Part shown: positions 17,082 through 24,574 of the stretch, piece by piece
Numbering within the stretch: position 1 is the first letter of the stretch
How the letters are laid out: the number at the start of each line of letters is the position of its first letter
NCBI GenBank assembly: GCA_028694115.1
Contig: JAQUUB010000031.1
Coordinates: 1 to 45,163 of the forward strand
Direction of reading: 5' to 3'
Source of the DNA: Lachnospiraceae bacterium
Lineage (GTDB): Bacteria; Bacillota_A; Clostridia; Lachnospirales; Lachnospiraceae
Length of the DNA stretch: 45,163 nucleotides
The notes under the pieces: model-generated
Seen by the model: the letters and a program-made list of their open reading frames with translations, nothing else
Database searches by the model: none
What the model was told of the DNA's origin: nothing
Translations under genes and position numbers: made by a program

Positions 17082-18332
17082 TCAATACCCGCTAATATCC
17101 AGTTTCTCAATATTATAATCCTCCGCTTCACTATCAACTGCATTTTCTTTAATGCTCGAATTATTAAAAGAAGCAGAAATTAAATTACCAGATTCAAGAT
17201 CAACATCACATGTTCCATCCGAATGAATTACTAAATTTGTATATCTTACAATCGCCTCTGCGTCACAGGTAACTCCATCCGCTTGCGTTAGTTTTACTAC
17301 ATAGATGCAATCCAGATTATTATAATGATTCGTAATCTGGCCTGCTGCATCGGGTTTTACGCACTTTAAATAGGCGGATAATATGGCTGGATTCACCCAT
17401 TCAAATGTCGCTTTCTTATTGATATATACTGGTACCAGTTTCGCCTCACAAAAAATACGGACTCCATAGGTATTTGCATCAGTAAATAGTGTTTTTCCAT
17501 GTTCAATTGCCTTTTGCAGCACATCTCCTGACAGTTGCATAGAATTCACAACGTACTCATCCGTATTAGCAATTGTGATCTCCTGATAGCACTCATCTTT
17601 TGCAACATCTAGTGCATATTTCATATTTAAAGCGTCACTATCGGAAAATGACGCAACAATACGTACTTTATCTCCGTTCTGATAATATTCTTTCTCTGGC
17701 TCTTTTGTGAGAACCATTTGATGTATAAATCCATCGGTACTATTATTAGAAACAGAAATTGTCACGTAGGGTGAAATCCCATTTACACTAATCGAAACGT
17801 CCCTAAAGACATCATTAACAGACAGTACCGTAGCTTCTGGCAACTGGCTTACAGCAAAAACTGCTTCCTTTGGATAGATTTTTACTTTTAATTTTTCAGC
17901 AAGCTCCTCATTATAGGAAAAAGTCAACTTTACCTCTTCGTCGTTTGATAAATTCTCATCTTTATCTGCTTTACATTGAATGGAAGATACAATCGATTGA
18001 TAATCAGCAGATGATAATTTTTTTTCGATTACAAAGATATCATCTGAATAATCAGAAAATGCTGTTTTTAAACACTTCTGTATTTCTTCTTGTTTTAAAC
18101 TGACATGTGCACTTCCCTTGGTATTATAACCTGAATAATTTGCAACTACGAGCTTTGATAAATCAATCGTTTCATAGGGGATTTCCATCTTAATTATTAT
18201 CCCGATACCAATTAACAAAACAATAGCCAAAATACCTATCATTGATAACCTTTTAATCGTTTGCCTTCTCTTTGCTCTTCTCTTTCTGTAAAGTCTTTTA
18301 GTCCTATATGTTTCACTTGTTATTTCCTTCAT
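17082..18332 (-). CDS. Single-pass membrane protein of unknown function in the ECF sigma operon
   Basis: The 416-residue protein begins with a very basic stretch (YRTKRLYRKRRAKRRQ) and one membrane anchor at about 29-48. The remaining 365 residues are extracytoplasmic, beta-rich in look, with segments such as FTDANTYGVRIFCEAKLVPVY. I do not recognise a domain. It is the last gene of the ECF sigma operon, 29 bases after the LiaI-like gene, and may be a target or sensor of an envelope stress response. No stress signal can be named from sequence. Confidence 0.75.
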   Translation of the reverse strand: MKEITSETYRTKRLYRKRRAKRRQTIKRLSMIGILAIVLLIGIGIIIKMEIPYETIDLSKLVVANYSGYNTKGSAHVSLKQEEIQKCLKTAFSDYSDDIFVIEKKLSSADYQSIVSSIQCKADKDENLSNDEEVKLTFSYNEELAEKLKVKIYPKEAVFAVSQLPEATVLSVNDVFRDVSISVNGISPYVTISVSNNSTDGFIHQMVLTKEPEKEYYQNGDKVRIVASFSDSDALNMKYALDVAKDECYQEITIANTDEYVVNSMQLSGDVLQKAIEHGKTLFTDANTYGVRIFCEAKLVPVYINKKATFEWVNPAILSAYLKCVKPDAAGQITNHYNNLDCIYVVKLTQADGVTCDAEAIVRYTNLVIHSDGTCDVDLESGNLISASFNNSSIKENAVDSEAEDYNIEKLDISGY

Positions 18333-18361
18333 TTACATTAACAAACCCCATTTACCCTTAT

Positions 18362-18667
18362 TTACGAATAGGGATGCATAAGTCCCCATTGTATCATCTG
18401 AGACATAAATGCCATACAAATTGCAAACACTGTCACAAGTGCAATTAATATAAATGCCGTTTTGTCATAGATAATCTGTATTTTATCACCTTTTGTATTT
18501 GCAAACAAGACTTCGATTCCTAAAAGGATAAATAATATCGGCCATAATTTCAAAATCAAGCTATATCCAATACTTTCTATAAATATATTTAATAGAAATA
18601 AAATTCCAAATCCAATCAGTGTGACACCAAACGTAATGGTGCCCACTCTGTGTTCTCTAATTTCCAT
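18362..18667 (-). CDS. LiaI/LiaF-like transmembrane protein (DUF5668-type)
   Basis: The product has about 101 residues. Two hydrophobic hairpins (VGTITFGVTLIGFGILFLLNIF and LKLWPILFILLGIEVLF) match the N-terminal membrane region of LiaF-like and DUF5668 proteins, followed by a third segment (TAFILIALVTVFAICMAFM). Such proteins often belong to cell-envelope stress operons. The ATG at 18667 has GGGAG 5 bases upstream; earlier ATGs at 18685 and 18679 are less well placed. A three-hairpin stretch separates it from the preceding gene. Confidence 0.75.
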   Translation of the reverse strand: MEIREHRVGTITFGVTLIGFGILFLLNIFIESIGYSLILKLWPILFILLGIEVLFANTKGDKIQIIYDKTAFILIALVTVFAICMAFMSQMIQWGLMHPYS

Positions 18668-18681
18668 ATTTTCTCCCATCT

Positions 18682-18801
18682 GCATGCTTTAGTCATGCTG
18701 CACATACAATTAACAAGAAGAAGGCGCTTGCGACTTCTTCCTGTGTGAAACTTAGATATACTTAGCATGGTTCTTTCATGCGTTAGTATATCTTTTCACA
18801 C
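18682..18801 (-). other. Structured intergenic stretch with three successive hairpins
   Basis: In transcription order the region holds a long stem from GTGTGAAA to TTTCACAC (18743-18801, inner arms around GATATACT/AGTATATC), then GAAGAAG/CTTCTTC (18717-18723 with 18734-18740), then GCATG/CATGC (about 18683-18697) just before the LiaI-like start. The first overlaps the stop of the upstream gene. No T-run follows any of them. RNA processing or translation control is possible. Confidence 0.6.
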
Positions 18802-19371
18802 TTCTCTCATATCTTCTGGTTCCACATCGATAATGGTATCATTTTTACGATTCAATTCCTGTTTTTTTCCACGAATCAACTGAATTCCGATATAGATAAC
18901 AATAATTGCAATAACCGATCTTGGCAGTTCCCTAGCTATCTCATCGAATATATTTGCAAATTGAGTATCGAAGGAAATAAAAATACGAAAGATACCATCA
19001 CGAATACTGTTCCAAATTGCACTTGCGCCTAAGAAAATAAGAATAAATGCAAATATTCTTCTTCCTTTATCACCACTCATAATTCCCCTTAGGTTGTCAT
19101 CATGAAAATGGAAAATATAATCGTCTTCTACCGCATAAAATTCTTCATCTGGCATTGTTTTCAAATTGTTCACATGAAAAAAGCTATAAAACCATATCAC
19201 TGGAAGAATCAGTAATAGTGGCCCAATATCGATATACGATGAGATAGCCATCACTCCAAAAAATAATACCATTAAGCTTAGCCCTTGTTTATAAAACCCC
19301 ATGTGCATTTCACCTGCTCCTGGTAATAGGGAACATAAAAACGAAAAAAATCCTGTTTTCTTTCTAGTCAT
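18796..19371 (-). CDS. Multi-pass membrane protein in the ECF sigma operon
   Basis: This 191-residue protein has an N-terminal TM2-like segment (FFSFLCSLLPGAGEMHMGFYKQGLSLMVLFF), a second pair of membrane spans, a central loop with acidic and His residues (DDYIFHFHDDN), and further spans (RIFAFILIFLGASAI, SVIAIIVIYIGIQLI). It ends in an acidic tail. The start overlaps the stop of the probable anti-sigma gene and has GGAGG upstream. Function is unknown; the operon suggests an envelope role. Confidence 0.75.
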   Translation of the reverse strand: MTRKKTGFFSFLCSLLPGAGEMHMGFYKQGLSLMVLFFGVMAISSYIDIGPLLLILPVIWFYSFFHVNNLKTMPDEEFYAVEDDYIFHFHDDNLRGIMSGDKGRRIFAFILIFLGASAIWNSIRDGIFRIFISFDTQFANIFDEIARELPRSVIAIIVIYIGIQLIRGKKQELNRKNDTIIDVEPEDMREV

Positions 19372-19750
19372 TGAATAATCCTCCTAAATTTAAAATTTTA
19401 TTTGAAGCGCTTCTTAAAGATCCGCTCCATTCTGTTGTCATTTCATTAATTACAAAAGTAACTGATTTTCGAGGCTCCAGTGTTGGAGCTTTTTCACTTA
19501 TTTCGATTGGCTTTATGGTACCCGCTAAATTCAATAGAATGAGTGCCCAGAAAACAGCAGTTACTACCTTAAAACTATAAAAGAATAATTGCATTTCTTT
19601 CGACATTTCATTTTTCTTACGCATTACTTTTACTTCTATACATTCGGAGCGTTTTATAATGGCTTCTTTCATATTCTTTGGTGCCTGAACCATGGAATGA
19701 TCTTCCACTTCACGAATTAATTTATTAAGTTCTAACTCACTAATATTCAT
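19364..19750 (-). CDS. Probable single-pass anti-sigma factor
   Basis: The 128-residue protein has a cytoplasmic N-terminus (about 1-55, charged, helical), one membrane segment (about 57-77, FKVVTAVFWALILLNLAG) and a short outer part. It follows the ECF sigma gene by 6 bases, with GGAG before its ATG. This topology and position are typical of membrane anti-sigma factors, although no zinc-binding HxxxCxxC motif is present, so the assignment rests mainly on context. Confidence 0.6.
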   Translation of the reverse strand: MNISELELNKLIREVEDHSMVQAPKNMKEAIIKRSECIEVKVMRKKNEMSKEMQLFFYSFKVVTAVFWALILLNLAGTIKPIEISEKAPTLEPRKSVTFVINEMTTEWSGSLRSASNKILNLGGLFND

Positions 19751-19756
19751 TTTCTG

Positions 19757-20254
19757 TTACTCCTTTCTATAAATTTTCTTTAACATTGCCTTTGCTCGAT
19801 ACATTTGTGTCTGTAGTGTTTTTTCATTACGATTCATGGACTCTGCCATTTCCTTAATTGTTCTTTCCTCATAAAAATATTGTCTTGCAACTTCATCATA
19901 GGGTGGTTTTAATTGATTACAAAGAGTTAAAATATGTGCTTTTTCATCCTGTTCTAGGAGCATTTCTTCTGGACCTTTTTTATAGTCCTCTACTTCTATA
20001 AAGAAATCCGACTCCGTAGGTATTTGTCCTCGACTCTTTGCTCTTACAAAATCAATACTTTTATTGGTAGCTATTCTGCAAATCCATGATTTCTCATTAC
20101 ATCCATCAAAATTCGGGAGATTTTTATATGCGGATAGAAATGCTTCCTGTGCTAAATCTTCTGCATCAAAATAATTACCGGTAATTTTTAAGCAAATAGA
20201 AAAAACTAAATTTTGATACGTATCAATTAGATACTCAATTCCTATATTACAAAT
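19757..20254 (-). CDS. ECF-type RNA polymerase sigma factor with apparent ATT start
   Basis: Reading from 20254 gives 165 residues with a full sigma-70 region 2 (TYQNLVFSICLKITGNYFDAEDLAQEAF in two parts, then WICRIATNKSIDFV) and region 4 (PYDEVARQYFYEERTIKEMAESM, NEKTLQTQMYRAKAMLKKIY). The frame is closed upstream by TGA at 20272-20270, and between that stop and the conserved region there is no ATG, GTG or TTG. The only well-placed candidate is ATT at 20254-20252, 8 bases after a perfect AGGGAGG (20269-20263). The first in-frame ATG (19963) would leave only region 4. It heads the envelope-type operon 20254-17082. Confidence 0.8.
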   Translation of the reverse strand: MCNIGIEYLIDTYQNLVFSICLKITGNYFDAEDLAQEAFLSAYKNLPNFDGCNEKSWICRIATNKSIDFVRAKSRGQIPTESDFFIEVEDYKKGPEEMLLEQDEKAHILTLCNQLKPPYDEVARQYFYEERTIKEMAESMNRNEKTLQTQMYRAKAMLKKIYRKE

Positions 20255-20452
20255 TCTCTCCGCCTCCCTTCATTTATTATAACGAAGATCTCTTTTACTT
20301 TTCTTCAACTTTTTTTAAAAAATTTTAATATGCACTTTATTTCCAAATTTTATTATATATGATAAAATGAAAAACGGTAATTATATTATGAAACGTAAGA
20401 GCGGTTAAAACTGTATAAGCTGTTTTTTTATAGGTGCCTGTCACGGCACAGA
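20255..20452. other. Divergent intergenic region between sigma and HAD genes
   Basis: AT-rich stretch holding the sigma ribosome site (20269-20263). A TATAAT-like box (near 20283 on the minus strand) could serve the sigma operon, but its -35 is unclear. A small hairpin GTGCC/GGCAC (20434-20449) ends 4 bases before the HAD reading frame opens. No gene seen. Confidence 0.5.
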
Positions 20453-20464
20453 ATGGAATATATT

Positions 20465-21175
20465 ATGAATACTTTTCTTTTTGATTTAGATGGAACATTA
20501 CTTCCCATGGACCAGGAAAAATTTATAAATGGATATTTAAAGCATCTTTGCGAAAAATTTGTCCCTATGGGATTTGATCAAGATCAATTAATAAAAGCTG
20601 TCTGGGTTGGCACCGAATCTATGTGCAAAAATGATGGTAGTGTCACTAACTGTGAAGTGTTTTGGAAAGCATTTGGAGATATTCTAGGTTCTGATATTCG
20701 TACCTTTGAACCAGATTTCGAGAGCTTTTATCAGAACGAATTTCAATCAGTCATTCATTATACGGACCCCTCGGCCCTTGCAAAGAGAGCCATATCATTA
20801 TTAAAATCAAAAGGGTATCATTTAGTTCTGGCTACAAACCCATTATTTCCTGCCATTGCTACGGAAAGCCGCGTAAAATGGGCAGGTCTTAACCCCAGCG
20901 ATTTTACATTAATTACAACTTATGAAACAAACTCCTATTGCAAACCAAATCCTAAATATTATGAAGAAATCCTTCAAAGGATTGGAAAGCAGGCCGCAGA
21001 ATGTTGCATGGTTGGTAATGATGTTTCTGAAGATATGATCACAGCAGCATTAGGACTTGATACCTATTTAATCACAGATTGCTTAATTAACGCAAATAAG
21101 GAAGACATCTCTACTTATAAAAAAGGAAGTTTTGTAGACTTCATGAATTTTATAAGGGAGTTGCCTTCCGTTTAG
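20465..21175 (+). CDS. HAD-superfamily hydrolase
   Basis: This phosphatase-like protein of about 236 residues has HAD motif I FLFDLDGTLL near the N-terminus (nucleophile DxD), motif II in LVLATN, motif III lysine in SYCKPNPKYYEE and motif IV MVGNDVSEDM. The large helical cap between motifs I and II puts it in the C1-cap group of phosphoglycolate-phosphatase-like enzymes. Substrate is unknown. Either ATG at 20453 or 20465 may serve; I prefer 20465 because HAD motif I then lies at the usual distance. It stands alone on the plus strand. Confidence 0.85.
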   Translation: MNTFLFDLDGTLLPMDQEKFINGYLKHLCEKFVPMGFDQDQLIKAVWVGTESMCKNDGSVTNCEVFWKAFGDILGSDIRTFEPDFESFYQNEFQSVIHYTDPSALAKRAISLLKSKGYHLVLATNPLFPAIATESRVKWAGLNPSDFTLITTYETNSYCKPNPKYYEEILQRIGKQAAECCMVGNDVSEDMITAALGLDTYLITDCLINANKEDISTYKKGSFVDFMNFIRELPSV

Positions 21176-21180
21176 ATATA

Positions 21181-21552
21181 TTAAAGCTGATAGCAATCTT
21201 TTATCACTTCAATTAGTTCTTCATATCTGATACCAAGTGATTTGTAATACTCCATGTCTTTTTTTAAGCGTTCTTTCACTAGCTCATCCTTTTTAAGGTC
21301 TAGTTCCTTTTCTTGCAAAGGCGCAATAAAACAACCTCGTCCCACCATTGTGTAAATGAAGCCATTTCGCTCCAATTCCTCCCACGCCTTTTTGACTGTG
21401 ATTACACTAACTCTCATTTCTTTCGCAACTGTTCGAATAGGGGGTAACGAATCATCACTCTTCAATTCCCCCTTCATAATCTGAGCAGATATCTGTTCGT
21501 ACATTTGTTGATAAATTGGAGTTTCCGAAAAATTATTAATAACAATATCCAT
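21181..21552 (-). CDS. GntR-family (YtrA-type) transcriptional repressor
   Basis: The protein has about 123 residues. The N-terminal winged helix reads PIYQQMYEQISAQIMKGELKSDDSLPPIRTVAKEMRVSVITVKKAWEELERNGFIYTMVGRGCFIA, the GntR signature, followed by only a short C-terminal dimerisation helix pair, as in the YtrA subfamily. It is the last gene of the ABC operon, coupled to the permease (stop at 21560, ATG at 21552). The 12-base palindrome over the operon's -10 box is the likely operator, giving autorepression. Confidence 0.9.
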   Translation of the reverse strand: MDIVINNFSETPIYQQMYEQISAQIMKGELKSDDSLPPIRTVAKEMRVSVITVKKAWEELERNGFIYTMVGRGCFIAPLQEKELDLKKDELVKERLKKDMEYYKSLGIRYEELIEVIKDCYQL

Positions 21553-21559
21553 AAGCAAT

Positions 21560-22213
21560 CTATAAGTCTACTTTCTCAAAGTTTTTTATTGATTTTAGAT
21601 AAGCAATCCAGATGAAAAGTATATAACCTATGATTCCACATACTAAAATTGGAACTTGTTTTATCATAAGGAAACGTTCTGTTGTATCTAAACTGAATTT
21701 CAAATTAGGGATTACCTGAACTGCTACTTCCATTACTATAATATACAATGCCATAATAGTACCAGCAAATGCAAATGCTTTTCCAGCTGAAAATGCATCT
21801 TTATAAAATATAATTAAAAATACTAAATTGAATATTCCATACATTATAAATACGAAACCATAAAATGCTGGATTTGCTTCAATCCCAGCAAGATTTCCAG
21901 TCTCATTTTGATTAATTATTGTTCTTAAAATTGCAAACGGAATAGATAGTAGGATTTGAAGCAATTCTATCAAAGTAATGATGATGCACCTTGCCTTTAT
22001 TATATCTTTTCTTCTAACAGGCAACATTGTTGAAAAAAATGTATCCTTATTTTCTCTTCCATAAAGAAAAACCAAAAATATTGCCAAACAATTGTAAATA
22101 AAGGCAACATAATAGGGATAAGATGGAATCAATAACATCGTTGTCAAAAATGGAAAAATATAAATCGTTGGATGATTGCAAAGTTTTACCTCTTTATATA
22201 ATAATTCTTTCAT
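21560..22213 (-). CDS. ABC-2-type transporter permease
   Basis: This integral membrane protein of about 217 residues has six predicted spans, starting MKELLYKEVKLCNHPTIYIF and containing FLYGRENKDTFFSTMLPVRRKDIIKAR, typical of ABC-2 membrane subunits that pair with YtrB-like ATPases. The ATG at 22213 with AAGG upstream is preferred over earlier in-frame ATGs at 22252 and 22240. It lies between ATPase and GntR genes in one operon. The exported compound is unknown; the family is often linked to envelope or antibiotic stress. Confidence 0.82.
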   Translation of the reverse strand: MKELLYKEVKLCNHPTIYIFPFLTTMLLIPSYPYYVAFIYNCLAIFLVFLYGRENKDTFFSTMLPVRRKDIIKARCIIITLIELLQILLSIPFAILRTIINQNETGNLAGIEANPAFYGFVFIMYGIFNLVFLIIFYKDAFSAGKAFAFAGTIMALYIIVMEVAVQVIPNLKFSLDTTERFLMIKQVPILVCGIIGYILFIWIAYLKSIKNFEKVDL

Positions 22214-22273
22214 AATCTGCCTTTTGCATGATTTCTTCATGCACCCTTTCATAAAAACTCAAATTATTTTATT

Positions 22274-23119
22274 CTATTTTTCTTTTTCATGATAAATCAT
22301 AATTGTTTCTAAATCTGCTGGTGCTTGCTCTAGCTCATCTGCCAAAGAAATATCTTGGGATAATAGTAATCCCGTAAATCCAAATGAGTTTTTCTTATAG
22401 CCAATTAGTTTTCTTTTTAATTCTTCCGTCAACTGTTCACTCTTACCACCCACCACAAGATAAGAATTTAGGAAGGCTTCCTTTTCATCACTTTTTAATA
22501 TTTCTCCCTTTTTAATATAAGTAATAAAGTCCGCACATTTCTCTAGATCTGATGTAATATGGGTAGAAAATAGAATGCTTCTTTCTCCTGATTCAATCAA
22601 TTCTTGAAAGAGCTCTATTAAATTATCTCTAGAAACCGGATCCAATCCTGAAGTAGGTTCATCAAGGATGAGTAGCTTTGAATTATGTGAAAGAGCCAGT
22701 GCCAAGGAATATTTGACTTTCATACCAGCTGAGAGTTCATTTACCTTTTTCTCTTCATCCAGGTCAAATCTCTTTATATATTCTTGATAGAGAGTTTCAT
22801 CCCATTCCCTATAAAATTTCTTTACAACAGATGTGATTACTTTTAATTTTTTTCTAGGATAGTAATCAATGCCTCCTAACACAACACCAATTTCTTGTTT
22901 ACACTCAAATTCATTTTTTTTAAAATCTTTTCCACATACTTCAATGCTCCCACCATCTGTATGTATCATATTTACAATACTTTTTAGGGTAGTTGTTTTT
23001 CCGGCACCATTGCTTCCAATAAAGCCCATAATATATCCCTTCTCTAATTTAAAAGATACCTCCTTTAATGAAAACTTCTCATAATTTTTACTTAAATGGT
23101 CTACTTTTAATAGTTCCAT
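22274..23119 (-). CDS. ABC transporter ATP-binding protein (YtrB/BcrA type)
   Basis: This 281-residue nucleotide-binding subunit has Walker A GSNGAGKTT (about 34-42), signature LSAGMKVKYSLALAL (the variant LSAGM replaces LSGGQ, usual in this group), Walker B LLILDEPTSGLDP and switch His in STHITSDLEKCA. GGAG precedes the ATG. It is the first gene of the operon ATPase-permease-GntR, driven by the promoter and operator at 23168-23219. Confidence 0.9.
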   Translation of the reverse strand: MELLKVDHLSKNYEKFSLKEVSFKLEKGYIMGFIGSNGAGKTTTLKSIVNMIHTDGGSIEVCGKDFKKNEFECKQEIGVVLGGIDYYPRKKLKVITSVVKKFYREWDETLYQEYIKRFDLDEEKKVNELSAGMKVKYSLALALSHNSKLLILDEPTSGLDPVSRDNLIELFQELIESGERSILFSTHITSDLEKCADFITYIKKGEILKSDEKEAFLNSYLVVGGKSEQLTEELKRKLIGYKKNSFGFTGLLLSQDISLADELEQAPADLETIMIYHEKEK

Positions 23120-23167
23120 GTTACTCCTCTTTTCTTTTACTCAACTAGTTTATATATTTATTGTTTT

Positions 23168-23194
23168 TATTGTGCATATCGTATATGCACAATA
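23168..23194 (-). promoter_or_regulatory. Perfect 12-base palindrome, probable GntR operator
   Basis: Arms TATTGTGCATAT (23168-23179) and ATATGCACAATA (23183-23194) are exact inverted copies around CGT. The upstream arm overlaps the -10 box of the ABC operon promoter. With the YtrA-type regulator encoded in the same operon, it is the obvious binding site. Confidence 0.8.
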
Positions 23195-23219
23195 TATCAC
23201 TATTAAAAATTTTTGTCAA
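23191..23219 (-). promoter_or_regulatory. Sigma-A promoter of the ABC-GntR operon
   Basis: TTGACA (23219-23214), 17-base spacer, TATATT (23196-23191) on the minus strand. The -35 starts one base after the T-run of the rnpB terminator. Confidence 0.82.
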
Positions 23220-23220
23220 C

Positions 23221-23246
23221 AAAAAAAAGAAAGAATTACTTCTCTC
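23221..23246 (-). terminator. Intrinsic terminator of rnpB
   Basis: On the minus strand GAGAGAA (23246-23240), GTAA loop, TTCTTTC (23235-23229; one G-U pair), then eight T residues (23228-23221). Confidence 0.7.
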
Positions 23247-23257
23247 TCTTTTTTGTT

Positions 23258-23612
23258 CAGCGAGGCGATAAGCCGGGTTATGTCATGAATGATGATCTAT
23301 CTAGGACTGTTGTCGCCAACAGCCTCAAGCGACCTACCTGAAAGCAGACCGGGCCGATCTATTGCTTCCACGGGTCAATGACCCTCTTTGGTCTTGCTTC
23401 GAATGGGGTTTACATATGCCCCCGATGTTACCACCAGGGCGGTGGTCTCTTAAGCCACCCTTCCACCCTTACCATTTTCTCAAAGAGAGAATGGCGGTAT
23501 ATTTCTGTTGCACTATCCTTGGAGTCGCCTCCACCGGACGTTATCCGGCATCCTGCCCTATGAAGCCCGGACTTTCCTCGTGAGCTTGCTCACGCCATCA
23601 TTTGCCTCACTA
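23258..23612 (-). ncRNA. rnpB: RNase P RNA
   Basis: This catalytic RNA matures tRNA 5' ends. The minus-strand sequence shows the universal GAGGAAAGTCCGGGC (23579-23565), then GCAGGATGCCGG, GGAGGCGACTCC, the ACAGAAA motif, and near the 3' end the AACCCGGCTTATCGCC segment that pairs back to the 5' region. About 355 bases, fitting a Clostridia RNase P RNA. Both ends are estimated from the terminal GTGAGGC/GCGAGGC pairing. Small ORFs in this stretch are not genes. Confidence 0.92.
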
Positions 23613-23669
23613 AACATCCTTATTATATAGGTAACTTATTAAATCGTCAACTAATCTTCTTCCTATCTC

Positions 23670-24419
23670 CTATTCTTCAAGAATCATTTTTTCAAACTTT
23701 TTTTCTGAAAGAATTTCATTTGTTATAAATTCTCCATCCTTAAACAAACTGTATGTAGTAAATACAGCTGGAGATTCTTGGGCCTGCTGAGTGGACTCAA
23801 TTTTGATAGCTTTGAAATCACACTGGTGTCTTTTTGCAACCTCTTCAAGTAATGGAGCATATTTAGCCGTAAATGGGCACTGTGCAGAGTAATAAAGTAT
23901 ATAACCCATTTTTTCAATTCTAGGATTCTTTACCTGCTCTTGAAACCTAGGTTTCTCTACACCCTCTTCAAAAGGAAGATAATATAACACATAATAAGGA
24001 GCTGCACTATCTGCTACTCGAAATCCTTTATACTTTAGATACTTAGGATCTGATAAAAAGGGCATTTTTTTGGTGGCGGAAACGATTACCAACCCCTTCT
24101 TTCCTTGTTGCTTTGCATCGCTAATACAGGCATCTAATAGCTCACTGGAAAACCCTTGTCCCTTAAACTGTCCCGATACCCATAAGCAATCAATAAACAA
24201 ATAGTCTTTTGCTTCAATGGGGCACCATGCATATTCCGCTGGAACATATTCAATAAAACATTTTCCCCTAACATTCCCTTTTAGAAAAACCAATCCATCC
24301 TCAAATCTCTTTGATAACCACTCTTTCTTAGAAGAAACCTGACAATCCTTATTTGATGAAATGGCACAGCAGATATGCTCCTTATCCAGATTTTCTTTTG
24401 TAACTTTAATTAATTCCAT
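23670..24419 (-). CDS. GNAT N-acetyltransferase with C-terminal YoaP-like domain
   Basis: The protein has about 249 residues. The first 150 form a GNAT fold (IEYVPAEYAWCPIEAKDYLFIDCLWV, then the acetyl-CoA loop QFKGQGFSSELL). The C-terminal part (about 180-249) is thioredoxin-like, starting ILYYSAQCPFTAKYAP and matching the YoaP-like domain. A single Cys is in the CPF position, so disulfide exchange is uncertain. The ATG at 24419 is chosen for the GGAGG site 7 bases upstream. Substrate is unknown. It lies downstream of glyS and upstream of rnpB. Confidence 0.85.
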   Translation of the reverse strand: MELIKVTKENLDKEHICCAISSNKDCQVSSKKEWLSKRFEDGLVFLKGNVRGKCFIEYVPAEYAWCPIEAKDYLFIDCLWVSGQFKGQGFSSELLDACISDAKQQGKKGLVIVSATKKMPFLSDPKYLKYKGFRVADSAAPYYVLYYLPFEEGVEKPRFQEQVKNPRIEKMGYILYYSAQCPFTAKYAPLLEEVAKRHQCDFKAIKIESTQQAQESPAVFTTYSLFKDGEFITNEILSEKKFEKMILEE

Positions 24420-24574
24420 TACCATTCCTCCATCATACCATAAGATAGTTTTTTATTCTGACATTGCCTCCTAGAATCCTTTTATATCTTATTCTAAGAA
24501 TTCCTCATTCGTTAGAATCTTCTACAAGGATAGCATATATAACTTGACATCTTATTGTCATATTATTTAAACTG

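Noticed and set aside
19757..19963. 68-residue sigma fragment starting at the first ATG
   Set aside because: The same frame continues upstream with a complete sigma region 2, ending at a well-placed AGGGAGG; the internal ATG has no ribosome site and would remove half of the protein.
20249..20273. Eight-codon ORF starting ATG upstream of the sigma gene as the true start
   Set aside because: It is in another frame, has no ribosome site of its own and ends before region 2; using it would need a frameshift.
23362..23583. Small plus-strand ORFs within rnpB
   Set aside because: They fall inside the RNase P RNA, whose conserved motifs are clear on the other strand.
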